Positions 29,427 to 39,693 of a stretch of DNA of 64,000 nucleotides are shown here, piece by piece. Position 1 is the first letter of the stretch, and every line of letters begins with the position of its first letter. Source of the stretch: Nectonema munidae (taxonomy: Eukaryota; Nematomorpha; Nectonematoida; Nectonematidae); the NCBI GenBank assembly GCA_030549495.1, contig JAUIRK010000894.1, forward strand, positions 1,579,946 to 1,643,945, in the 5' to 3' direction. Under the pieces are notes generated by a model. It searched no databases. It worked only from the letters and a program-made list of their open reading frames with translations, and had not been told where the DNA came from. A program made the position numbers and the translations under genes.

Positions 29427-30059
29427 GTTTTCTCAATTCTTTTTTGATAGTAATTGTCAACTTAAAAGTTCTTGTAAATGTTTCTTAAATTCAAAACTTG
29501 AAGGAATATATGATACAAATATTTTATGTCTCAATACTCAATCTTTGAATAGTAAATTTAATGAGCTTGAAATATTTCTGGAAAAATTAACTTTATTCTT
29601 AGCAAAACCACTAAGTTTAATATGTCTACAAGAGACGTGGCTAAAAAATAATGATGCTTGCTTTCATTTACCTTATTATCATACTATTAGTTTTCCAGGA
29701 CGCTGTTCAAATCATGGTGGGCTTTTGTTTTATGTTAGGGAAAATATTAATTATCAAGTTAATGAGGGGCAATATGCTATTGGTTCGTTTGAATATGAAA
29801 GCATTACTCTTCATTTTGCCAAAAAAAATAAGCTTACCGTCCATAATATTTATAGAGTGCCGACTAGAAATAAAGATCTTCTAAACAAGTTTTTTTCTTT
29901 CTTTGAAAACTTGATTTTTACTATAGATAGGAAAAATTTTAATATCTTTTGTGGTGACTTCAATTTTGATTTGTTGAAGATAGAGAATTATCTAACTCAA
30001 AAGTTTTTGAATTTAACGATAGCTGGATCACATATTCCAACTATTACATTCCCCACGCG
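29413..30059 (+). CDS. LINE ORF2, endonuclease part (before the hAT insertion)
   Basis: The ATG at 29413 overlaps the end of ORF1. The APE endonuclease shows ILCLNTQSLNSKFNELEIFL, ICLQETWL, NHGGLLFYV, YRVPTRN, and FCGDFNFDLL with the catalytic GDFN. It ends at HIPTITFPTR, where the hAT begins; its last C-terminal motif (SDHVPIL) is across the insertion near 34945-34965. Confidence 0.75.
30052..30059. repeat. 8-bp target duplication of the hAT, left copy
   Basis: CCCACGCG, identical to 34853-34860. It is immediately followed by the hAT left end CAAGGGCGTAAGAA. Confidence 0.9.
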
Positions 30060-32384
30060 CAAGGGCGTAAGAACCATGGGGATAGGAGGGGATGTATCCC
30101 CTCCACCTTGTAAAATAATGGAAATTATCCCCCCCCAGGTTTAGTGTAGGTAATTTTATATATAGTAATTAAAAACTTAATATCATATGTAATGTCAGAG
30201 AATATTTTTTACCGTATACTTGTCACCTGATTCAAAGAGTCAAAGACTAACATGAACACTAATATATAACTATATCTGTTTGTGAAAGTTTAAATCATGT
30301 GATATGCTTAGATGTGTGTCTATGCTATATCAAACTACAATGTGCTTGCAGGCCATGATGATTCTAGTCTGTACATAACTATTATAAAAAGATATTTTTT
30401 TATGTAGTATGCGCAATGATGTTGTACACATCTTTGAATACATGCTATCATGATTGAGTGTTATGCATGCCATCATGTTTGATTTTTATGCCTCATTCCA
30501 CATGATATGCTTACAAGCCAGTATAAAACTAGTTTGTTGCTGCAGCTATGCAATGGCTCATTTTTGATTTATATCTTTATTGCTGCATCAACAACAAATA
30601 TAAAGACGTCAAAAAGTTAAAGTCTTTGATAAAAAAACAGTTTTTAAAATCATGCAAAAAACTTTGATTGGATTTTGTAGTTGTGGCGCTTGTTAATCAA
30701 ACAGTTATTGTATGTGAGAGATTGTCTTCTTTTCTACTGTTGATAGTCTTCTCTCTGTTCCTTGTCATTTTTTTGTTTAGTGGAAAAATTTAGTATTAAC
30801 TTTACTACTGTCTTTTGTAATTTTTTTATTATTATTAATGTTAATTTTTTCAGAAAGTATAATAAATGTCTCAAAACAAAAAGTTTAAAGGAAACCCAAT
30901 AACATCATTTTTTTAAAGTTTTGGGAAATAACAATGAAACAGAAAATGTTCATGTTGAAAATGAAAACGGTGATGAAAGTGCAGGTAGTACTGCCTTTAT
31001 AAAGCAAAGTTTCTCTAGCATGTCTGAAAATTTTCAAGGTCCTTGTCATCCAAACACTTCAATTATTCCACCTAGACTCACTTCTTCTCAGAAGGTTTTT
31101 TTTCAGGAAAAATGGTTTAGCTTATATCCATGGTTGCATTACGATTTGAAAAGTCAAAAAATTTTTTGTTTTTATTGTGTCGTGGCAGAAAAAGAAGGGG
31201 CCTTGAAAACTGTAAAAAAATAAAGAAATGGCTTTCATCGTAGAAGGCTTTTGTAATTGGAAAAAGGCTACAGCAAAGTTTGATGTTCATCAAAGGTCCG
31301 AATGCCACAAGGTTGCTATAACATACAAAGTCTTGAAGCCATCAGAAAAAATAAACAATTTGATTGATTCTACAACAACCAAACAACAAAAACAAGCATG
31401 GAAAAACTTGTTAGATATTTTTAAATGCATTCGTTTTTTTTGAGGCAAGGTCTCGCATTCAGAGGACACACCCCTGAGCAAGGAAATTTTTATCAACTTT
31501 TAAAGCTTTTCCGTAATTCTGACGATAAAAGTTCAACACTTGTTTCAAAAAGTTTAAAAATTTTTACCTCACCCACAATACAAGAAGAGATAATCAAGTT
31601 ATTTAGCCTCGATATTTTAAAAAAACTTTCAGCTAGAATTGTTAAGAATGGCCCTTATGGAGTCATAGTAGATGGTAAGTTTCTTTAAATTTTAAAAATA
31701 TGAGTCAATTTTTAATCTTTCGCAGGAACTCAGGACATAAATGGAACAGAACAAGAAGCTGTTTGCTTTCGTCATGTAAACAATGACTTGGAGGTTTTTG
31801 AAGATTTTGTTGGTCTTTACGAACTGTCAAACACATCAGAAGAAGCCATTTCAAATATGGTTTTAGATGTTATTGTTCGAAATTGTCTCTCAAAAAGTAA
31901 CTTAAGAGCACAAACATACGACGGAGCAGCCAATATGATGGGAAGAGGTATAAAGGCTGTCAGGCTAAAATTAAGGAAAAGCAACCACTTGCATTAAACT
32001 TTCATTGCGCCTCTCATGTTTCAAATTTGATAATGCAGCATTCAACTTCTGCTAGTGTGGATATTCGTGATGCAATTAAATGGGTTCACGAACTTGGCAT
32101 ACTTTTTAAAAGATCTGGAAAGTTTAAGGTGTTTTTATTTTTCTCATATATTTTTAATACTATTTTTTGAAATTCCGTTTCAGAACATTTTTAAATCTAT
32201 AGCGAACGACAGTTTAATAGAATGTATAAATGATAATGATTCTTCTCTCAACCTTGGATCGATAAGACCGCTTTGCGCTACAAGATGGCTTTGCAGACTC
32301 TCAGCAATAATGTCTGTTAAAAACAATTATGAAATTGTTTTGAAAAGTTTGAAAGAAATGTCTTTGAGCAATAATAATTCATAT

Positions 32385-32395
32385 GGTACTTTAGG
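32385..32395. repeat. 11-bp target duplication of the nested LINE, left copy
   Basis: GGTACTTTAGG, matching GGTATTTTAGG at 33751-33761 with one difference. The hAT reading frame passes through either copy in the same phase. Confidence 0.75.
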
Positions 32396-33750
32396 CACCA
32401 TAGAATAGTTTTTTTTAAGCACAATAGACGCCGTATTTATTGTTCGACAATCAATAGAGAAACATATGAAAGTTGGAAAAGATCTTTTCCTCTCATTTAT
32501 CGATCTCGAAAAAGCTTTTGACTGCGTCCAAAGAGATGTCATTTTCTGGGCTCTTAGACAAAAGGGCGTTTTGGAGTATGAAGTGAGAGCTGTTATTGAA
32601 ATGTATAACTATGCCAAAACTGCTGTTAGAGTAGATGGAAAAATATCAGAATGGTTTTCAAACAGGGGTCGGCGTTCATCAAGGCTCGGTGTTAAGCCCC
32701 TTATTGTTGTTATTGTAATGGATGCGATTTCTGATACGATTATTAAAAATCACAGAGAATTTTTATACGCTGATGATCTGGTTTTAGCTGCAAATACCTT
32801 GAATGATTTGAGTGACAAGTACGTGGCATGGAAAAAGGTTCCAGAAGACAAAGGCTTGAAGATCAACGTAAGCAAAACCAAAGTTATGATTTTTAAGACG
32901 AAAAATATGTTGAGAAATGCCATCAGCAACGTTGATCCCTGCTCTTGTTGTGGGGAAAGAGTTGTTCGTAATGCAATACAATGCTTCAAATGTGAGAAGT
33001 GGATGCATAAGAGATGCACTACAATCAAGGGCTCTTTGCAAAACGTGAAAAGTTTTGTCTGTCGAAGATGTCAATTAGAAGCAGATAAACTTGAAAAAAT
33101 GGAAAAGAATGTGAAGTTAGGCACGGATGAGGTGGATGTTGTGCAGAATTTCTGTTATTTGGGAGACATGCTTGATGATTCTGGAGATTCTTCCAAATCT
33201 GTGACAGCCAGGATTCGATGTGGGTGGACGAAGTTCAAGGAAATTTCGGGTCTTCTTTGTGGAAAAATCCTCTCGTTGAAGCTGAAAACCAGACTCTATC
33301 AGGTATATGTAAGAAGTGCGATGTGCTATGGAAGCGAATGCTGGGCTCTTAAAAAAGCCGATACAAAAAGAATGATGAGTACTGAGATGAAAATGATACG
33401 GATGATGAATGGAAAAACTCTAAAAGACAGGCTTACCAATGATTACCTAAGGCGAAAGATGGGAATGATTTGCATAGAAGAGTAGACTGAGATGGTTCGG
33501 GCATTTGGAAAGAATGGACGATGTCAGATTGACTAAAAGTATCAAAAATGAAGTGGTTGAAGGAAAGGCGAAGAGGGGACGCCCCAAGAAGACTTGGATG
33601 AAAGCAGTAGTAGAAAACATGGCCAAAAGAAAAGTAAAAGCGGAAGATGCTCAATGTAGAAAAACATGGAAAAGAAGCTGCAAACAAATGGCCAACCCTG
33701 GTTAGCTGGGAAAACGGCCATGCCCGGAAGGGCGAATGGATGATGATGAT
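32396..33750 (+). mobile_element. 5'-truncated RTE-like LINE inside the hAT
   Basis: The RT is open from about 32410: STIDAVFIVRQSIEKHMKVG, then KDLFLSFIDLEKAFDCVQRD, FLYADDLVLAANTL, and LKINVSKTKVMIF. A Cys/His finger follows (CSCCGERVVRNAIQCFKCEK, WMHKRCT, FVCRRC), then NFCYLGDMLDDSGD and the C-terminal MCYGSECWALKKADTKRM. One frameshift near 33480 precedes RWFGHLERMDD and GKAKRGRPKKTW. The G of the usual GVHQGSVL block is preserved only as NRGRRSSRLGVKPL, so the RT is damaged there. The 3' end carries a short (GAT)n tail, typical of RTE-like elements. Confidence 0.8.
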
Positions 33751-33761
33751 GGTATTTTAGG
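33751..33761. repeat. 11-bp target duplication of the nested LINE, right copy
   Basis: GGTATTTTAGG directly follows the GATGATGATGAT tail of the LINE. It matches 32385-32395 with one difference. Confidence 0.75.
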
Positions 33762-34852
33762 GTTTAAAACCAACGGCCTTTATAACCGTTTTTCCAAGGG
33801 AAAAACATTACTTGCTTTAGAAATGGTGATAAATCCTTTAATGCTTCTGGAAAAACTCAACAGATCAACTCAATCTGTTCAGACTGTTCTTTCAAGTAAG
33901 ATTAAAATTATTTTCATAAATTTGCAACTTTCATATATTTTTTTTCACAGATACTCTTCAAGATGTTAAAATTATAATTGACTAAATTTCTTCATGGAAA
34001 TTCGATAATGAGTTTGACATCATATACGAAAATTCAGCCAAAGAAATTAGAAAATTTCAGTTAGAACCGTTAAATGTCAGACGGAAAAGAAAGAAGGAAA
34101 TTGATTTATTAAGTGAAGATTCGAAGGATATTAAAGACTATTATAAGCAACAATATTTCAGCTTTTTAGATTCAATAATTTTGAAAATGAAAGAAATGTA
34201 TGATACTAGCAAGCCTGATCTTTTTATATACAAAATTCTTGAGAACACTTTAAGTTAAGGAAAAATATCAAATTATGAAGTTTTAAGTCAATATCCAGAA
34301 ATACATTTGGAAACTTTAAAAATAGAGCTTGCAATGTTTAAACGAAAGACAAACTCAAATAATCTTGAAGAGGCAAGAAAAAATTATCTAAACATGAATG
34401 AAGAAGTTCGTATGCTCTTTCCTCAAGTTTTTATGTTGATCAAACTTTTGCTCGTATGCCCTGTTTCTTCGAGCCAATGTGAACGCAGCTTTAGTGCTCT
34501 CAGAAGATTAAAAACGTGGCTTAGAAACACTGAGTCAAGCAAGACTTAACTCTGTTGCTGTTTGTAACATACACCAAGGGCTTCTTGATGAAGTATCTAT
34601 TGAATTACTTGCTGAGCAGTTTGCTAAATCAAATGAAAAAAGGCGTGATACTTTTGGTTTTTAGTATATTTTTATGTCTATTTGTGCAACTGTTTTTTTT
34701 ATTATATAAAATATAGTTTTTCCTCTTTTTCATTTTAAATATAATAAATTTCTTAAATTTAAAGACTTACTATTGTACAAAAAAATTTTGCTTAAAAACT
34801 TCAATATAATTTTATTATACCACCCAGTTTTTTTAGCTTTCCTACGCCACTG

Positions 34853-34860
34853 CCCACGCG
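34853..34860. repeat. 8-bp target duplication of the hAT, right copy
   Basis: CCCACGCG, identical to 30052-30059, right after the hAT end CCTACGCCACTG. Confidence 0.9.
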
Positions 34861-37080
34861 GTATGCAAGTAAAACCTTAATTGATAATTTTTTTATAAGT
34901 AGTAAACTTGCAGATTACAAAGCCTTTAATTGCATTTCTTTTTTTTCAGACCATGTTCCAATTCTTTTATCAAAAAATCTTAAGGTTAATAGTATAAATA
35001 AAAAAAAGTTGTACAAAGTATTTGATGAAGGGATGTTCTATGAACTATCTACAAATGTTGAATGGCAAAAATTTCCTGAGTTATACGCTAATGATGCTTC
35101 TAAACTCTTAGAGCAGATAACTTTTACAATACCAGAAACAATTAAAAAGTGCACCTCATTAGTTTAATTAAAAAAAAAATTTTAATTTAAAATCAACACT
35201 TGGATAACTCTAGAAGTCATAAAAATGATAAAAAAAAAGCGTGATAAACTTTATCAAAAATATTAAAAAAAAAAGAGAAAATTTATTGATAAAAAATAAA
35301 TATATCATCTTAAGAAATTTTATTAAACATAGAATCAGAGATTTGAAGCAAAAATATTTTTTTGATCACTTTTCAAACTTTAGTTCGACGCAAAAGACTT
35401 GGAATAGCATCAATAAGATTCTAAAAGGAGAAAAGGATAGAAAAATATTAATAAAATCAGAAATTGGATACTATGATGATTGTTCACTAGCCAACAAATT
35501 CAATGAAAGTTTTGCCTTTGTAACAAATGATCTCCCATCAGAAGAAGCTTGTCTACACCACTTTAGGAACGTAAAAGATTCATTTGAATTTGAATACTGT
35601 TCTACTGTGAAGTTGCTGTCTATCATTGATAAAATGAAAAGTATTAAATCTAAGGATATTTATGGGATTTCAATATATCATGTAAAGTTGATAAGAGACA
35701 TAATAACTACTGCTTTATGCCACGGTATAAATCTTTGTTTATATAATTCTACATTTCCTGATGTTTTAAAACAGCTAAGGTATTACCTATTTACAAAAAA
35801 AAAATGATAAAAATTAAGAACTATAGACCTATATCGATAGTTCCCACACTTTCTAAAATTTTTGAGAAATACATACATTATCAATTAAGGGATTATTTGA
35901 ACTCGATAAATTATCTGAATGATTACCAGTTTAGGTTTCGTAAGTATTACTCCACGGAATATTTTCATACATGCTTGATTCAAAAAGTTGTTGAAATTTT
36001 AGAGAAAAAAGATGAAGCTATATTGTTTCTTTTTGATATATCAAAGGCATTTGATAGGGTCAGACATTCGACCATCTTGAATAACTTGAATGAATGCAAT
36101 TTAAGTAGCAATTCTTTGTTTTTTTTACATTCTTACTTATCTGGTAGAATATATAGTAAAAGTAAATGATGCCGTTTCTGACAAGTTATATGTGCAAAAT
36201 GGAGTCCCACAGGGGTCCATTTTGGGTCCCCTACTTTTCAGCATTGCAATAAACAAAATTTTTTCCACCTCAAATTTCTTTGAGTATCTTGTTTTTGCAG
36301 ATGACATCTGTGCTTATCTTCCTTTGTCTAAAATAAAAAATGGTAATAATATCAATTCAGATTTATTGAACAGAGAGTTATTCATAATTTATGATTGGTG
36401 TTCTAGGAATAATTTGATATTAAACAAGGAAAAATCAAAATGTATGCTTATTTCATATAAAAACAGAAATTACAAATTTTTGAAATATACAGGTATCGAA
36501 GATGTAAAAAGCACCAGGATACTAGGTCGAGTGTTTGATAGTAAGCTTAATTTTAAAGAGCATATTGATCAAATAGCTCTCAATCTTAATCGTACTATCG
36601 GTATCTTGTACTATACAAAAAATATTTTCCTCTCTAAATATCAGACTTATGATATATAAAGAGTTATTTCTCTCTTATGTAAACTACAGTATAATTAATT
36701 GTTACCCTTATGGAAAAAAGCGCCTTGAGATCTTACAAAAACGAGCAATAAGAGTAATTTATAGCATGAATAAGTTTGACCACACAACAGAAATTTTTAA
36801 GCAAAACGGATGGTTAAAATTAGATGAAATTTTCAGGCAGAGAGTAGGAGTTTTTCTTTATAAAAACTTCAAGGGTCATTTACATAATTTGTTTGGCTCG
36901 TTGATTAAAAATCCCAGATATTATACTAGGAGCATAAGCAAACCTTTGAAAATTTATAATAAACTGAAAGGATCAAATATCTCTATTTTGAATAAATGTA
37001 GTGATTTTTACGTCGATAACAAAATTCTATTTGATGAAGTGATCAGGCATATTATTATTAGATGTAGATTTCTATGCTGA
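34861..37080 (+). CDS. LINE ORF2, reverse transcriptase part (after the hAT insertion, frameshifted)
   Basis: Continues the endonuclease with YASKTLIDNFFISSKLADYK, then SDHVPILLSKNL. RT blocks are KNYRPISIVPTLSKIFEKYI (35815-35875), FLFDISKAFDRVRHSTILNN (36035), NGVPQGSILGPLLFSIAINK (36200) and VFADDICAYL (36290). The tail is RILGRVFDSKLNFKEHIDQI, RLEILQKRAIRVIYSMNKFD and ends ..RCRFLC at 37078. About four one-base shifts (near 35160-35240, 35806, 36165 and 36655). The C-terminal layout is CR1/jockey-like. Confidence 0.75.
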
Positions 37081-37825
37081 ACATATTGGAATTGGCAACT
37101 AATCGCCGTTTAATTTTAATTTTGTATTTATTTATCCTTGAAGAGTTGACTTTCAGGAATCACATTTTACATGACGAAACCATATCTTATCTTTCTTTCT
37201 CATTTACACACCAAAATATTTTTCATATACGATTCAATATTTTGTATAACTCAGCGGGGTCGATAAGGGAGGCAAGGAGGAGGACTGACCCCTTGGGATT
37301 AGATTTGCAAATTTCTGGGTATGAAAAGATATCTAAACACCTTCCTTGAAAATATTTATTATACTTCGGATGTTTATATAATTAATAATAATTTTACTGT
37401 TTAAAATTCTTTTAATTTTATTTATAAGGTGAACTTTGTGTATAAGAATTAAATTTTACCTCATTTGTTCGCAAATGGACCATTTTATATATTTTATATT
37501 TGAACTGCTTATAATTCAAAACAAGAAGTATAAGTATAGTAAGTTAGGTAGCGCAAATTTGCTCAACGAGATTTATATTAGTAATATTTCCATCTCAAAG
37601 ACTTTTAATAATCAAAACTTAAAATTTTTCATAAAATATTATAGCATTATTTAAGTATGGGATATATAAAATAAGGTAAAGATAAAAGTAGATTGGAATG
37701 TCTTCATCGACATGAGGCTATTGTTGGGTCCAACTATGACAAGACCATATGCCATAAAAGCGTCTAACCTATCTTGCTCATGCCCCCAAAATTATAAAAA
37801 TTTATATTTGAATAAATATTAATAT
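37081..37825. other. probable 3' UTR of the LINE and non-genic sequence
   Basis: No coding motifs. A G-rich patch GTCGATAAGGGAGGCAAGG lies near 37258-37290 and AT-rich sequence follows. The exact LINE end is not visible. Confidence 0.35.
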
Positions 37826-37943
37826 ACTAGCCGGTCCCGTGGTCGTTTCTCGCTGCGCTCGAAACATAGGATTCTGTGTAGTGTGTATATTGAGTTGCTA
37901 ATTCAAATTCGCTTCGCTCAAAACGACAACGGGACCGGCTAGT
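37826..37943. repeat. ACTAGCCGG palindromic module, complete copy (118 bp)
   Basis: Begins ACTAGCCGGTCCCGTGG and ends with the complement, CAACGGGACCGGCTAGT; the inverted arms extend about 25 bp. The interior has CTCGCTGCGCTCGAAACATA, GTGTGTATATTGAGTTGC and TTCGCTTCGCTCAAAACG. Its GC content stands out from the AT-rich surroundings. The same module recurs at 45121, 63208 and 63677 onward. No transposase or target duplication is evident. Confidence 0.8.
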
Positions 37944-39555
37944 AAAAATATATTTCAATGAAAAATTTGTGGGCAAACTATATTTTTTGTATATAAATTA
38001 TTGTTGTGATATCCTTGTTGATGTGTTTGATTGGTTCTTTTGCTATTTCTTAGTTGAAATTTTTATATGTTTTGTGTGTGTTTTTATATGGTGTGATGAG
38101 TTGCTAATGGTGATATATGGTTTAGTGGGGAGTCATAATCACACTATATAAATTTTTTATGAATAAATTTTTTATTGAAACAAAATAATTGAATTCGAAT
38201 TGTCACAGAATGATGAAAAACAACATTTTTATAGAAATTTTGAACTGATATCATTTTTAGTTTCAAAAGGGCAACAAGATTTGTTGTGTTATTTTAAATC
38301 TCTTGATGTATGACTTTGTAGAGCAGTGATCCATCTGATAAGGGTTTTATTACCATAATTCCTTAGAATCTTCTATTTCATTAAGCAGCTTGGATTCAGA
38401 CACTGCATTTGAATTAAGCCATTTGTTAATGCAAGCTCTTTAATGTACTGTTTTAAAAACGACTTGGAAATTTTCCGGTTTGTGACAAGTTCTGCTATTA
38501 TATATTCACTTGCTCAGAGAAAGAAGATATAATTTGGAGTGGGAAAAAAAATGTTCTTTTGAAGTTATTGAAAAGAGAATCAAAGTGTTTTAAAAGAGTA
38601 GGGCTTGAGATTGGGCTCGAAATTAGTTTAAAGAGCTTACTCTGCGAATTAGTGGCGTTATTTTAACATGAAAATTAGTAATATCGTTTTTGGAAAACAA
38701 GTTTTATGAAGTCCATCATTACTGTTGACCAACTAAGTTATCACCACAGAATCTGATCCATGGACCACCAGTTCAGAATTAGTGAATTATTATTCCTATT
38801 TTTTTAAAAATTGTCAAAAAGAAATCTAAAAGCTACAAATCATATTTTTTCATTTTTTTTATAAAGTTTAATTTTTTGATCAATTTTCGATTTATACACT
38901 CTATTTATTTCTCAGTGTTTAAAACTAGTTTAGATGTGGCCTATGATGAGGCCTAGATAAAAGGTTGTAATAGTCTAATAAAATAAAATTAAAAATATTA
39001 TCAGATCTGCATTTTAACAAATTAACAAGAATACTTTGATAAGGTAGTCATTTTTTCATCTATTATTTTCCACTTGCTATTCAAGACATTCAATTTACAT
39101 CTATACATAGGTTATCAATTTTTGAGTTCAGTGGTTTCAAAATTTTTATACTTGCCTACTCCAACCGACATTTTTACTTAAATTGTAATCCACAAAGTTT
39201 ATTGATTAGCCAATGGTCATCATCATTTTTTATTGTCAATATTTTTTCCTCTTACGAACAGTTACTGATTTTCCTTCCATGATCTGGTAACTAACTTACA
39301 CTTGATTCTATCTTCGGTATACAAACCAACTTTGATGAATTCTTTATTCATCATCTATTTATAGTTTAATCTGGTTGGCGAATAATACTTTATGTAAATA
39401 AGTTATTGATCATGTGAGAATCATGGTGTTCATCTACTTTTACACTATCTCTAGTAAAATTGTAATTTAATATTTCTATTTAAAATGACGTATACAAAAG
39501 AACCTACTGTGCATCCTGAATGGTATCTGTACCCATGGGACATGCCTGATTCAAT
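37944..39555. other. non-genic stretch
   Basis: Nothing recognised, apart from a segment near 38020-38110 (TTGATTGGTT, TATGTTTTGTGTGTG) that resembles the complement of 45265-45345, beside another copy of the ACTAGCCGG module. Confidence 0.4.
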
Positions 39556-39693
39556 TTAACCCATTTACGACCAATGTTCCTATTTTGGAACATAAGTAAT
39601 TTCATCTTCGTCTGCTTTTTTCAATGACTTTGAATATAAATCGTCTGCGTTTTTTTAAATATCGTCTGCTTTGCTTGGTCTTAAATGGGTTAA
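39556..39693 (+). mobile_element. piggyBac-type MITE, family 2 copy C (TTAA-flanked, 138 bp)
   Basis: TTAA at both ends; inverted ends CCCATTTACGACCA and CCCATTTAAGACCA. Inside is a palindrome ATGTTCCTATTTTGGAACAT and several CGTCTGC motifs. It is nearly identical, in the opposite orientation, to copy D at 51086-51222. It shares the CGTCTGC motifs and the CCC..TTA..ACG end pattern with family 1. Confidence 0.85.

Larger units (their letters stand above)
30866..34664 (+). pseudogene. hAT transposase with TTF-type finger and three introns (broken)
   Basis: Starts MSQNKKFKGNPITSFF. A TTF-type zinc finger follows (WFSLYPWLHYDLKSQKIFCF, then YC; KATAKFDVHQRSECH at 31260-31310). The RNase-H-like core has YGVIVDGTQDING..., CFRHVNNDLEVFEDFVGLYE, AQTYDGAANMMGRG and FHCASHVSNLI; LCATRWLCRL precedes the nested LINE. 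The C-terminal dimerisation part has CPVSSSQCERSFSALRRLKT (34450-34520). Introns 31675-31725, 32129-32183 and 33896-33950 are 51-55 bp with GT..AG borders and keep the frame. About four one-base shifts (near 30912, 31221, 31434 and 31970) break the gene. The type is the DUF4371/ZMYM1-like hAT group. Confidence 0.8.
30060..34852 (+). mobile_element. hAT DNA transposon, about 4.8 kb, with a nested LINE
   Basis: Ends CAAGGGCGTAAGAA and (complement of the right end) CAGTGGCGTAGGAA are flanked by the exact octamer CCCACGCG. The transposase gene runs from about 30866 to 34664 with three short introns. A 1.36-kb LINE fragment (32396-33750) interrupts one exon. 30142-30865 is 5' non-coding sequence with no recognised feature. 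Since the transposase has frameshifts and an insertion, the copy can no longer supply its own transposase. Confidence 0.9.
28200..37100 (+). mobile_element. two-ORF non-LTR retrotransposon (CR1/jockey group), split by a hAT insertion
   Basis: LINE with ORF1 (28239-29426), ORF2 5' part (29413-30059) and ORF2 3' part (34861-37080). The hAT at 30060-34852 sits in the endonuclease C-terminus. Removing it and one copy of its 8-bp duplication restores the frame from ..TITFPTR to YASKTLIDNFF. Exact element ends were not found; the 5' side begins after the MITE at 27718-27946, and the 3' UTR could extend to about 37.8 kb. A few frameshifts lie in both ORFs. Confidence 0.8.

Noticed and set aside
37826-37943. 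ACTAGCCGG module as a bacterial REP-like sequence or contamination
   Set aside because: Despite its GC-rich TTCGCTTCGCTC core, it lies in AT-rich, intron-containing DNA with several diverged local copies, so it belongs to this genome.
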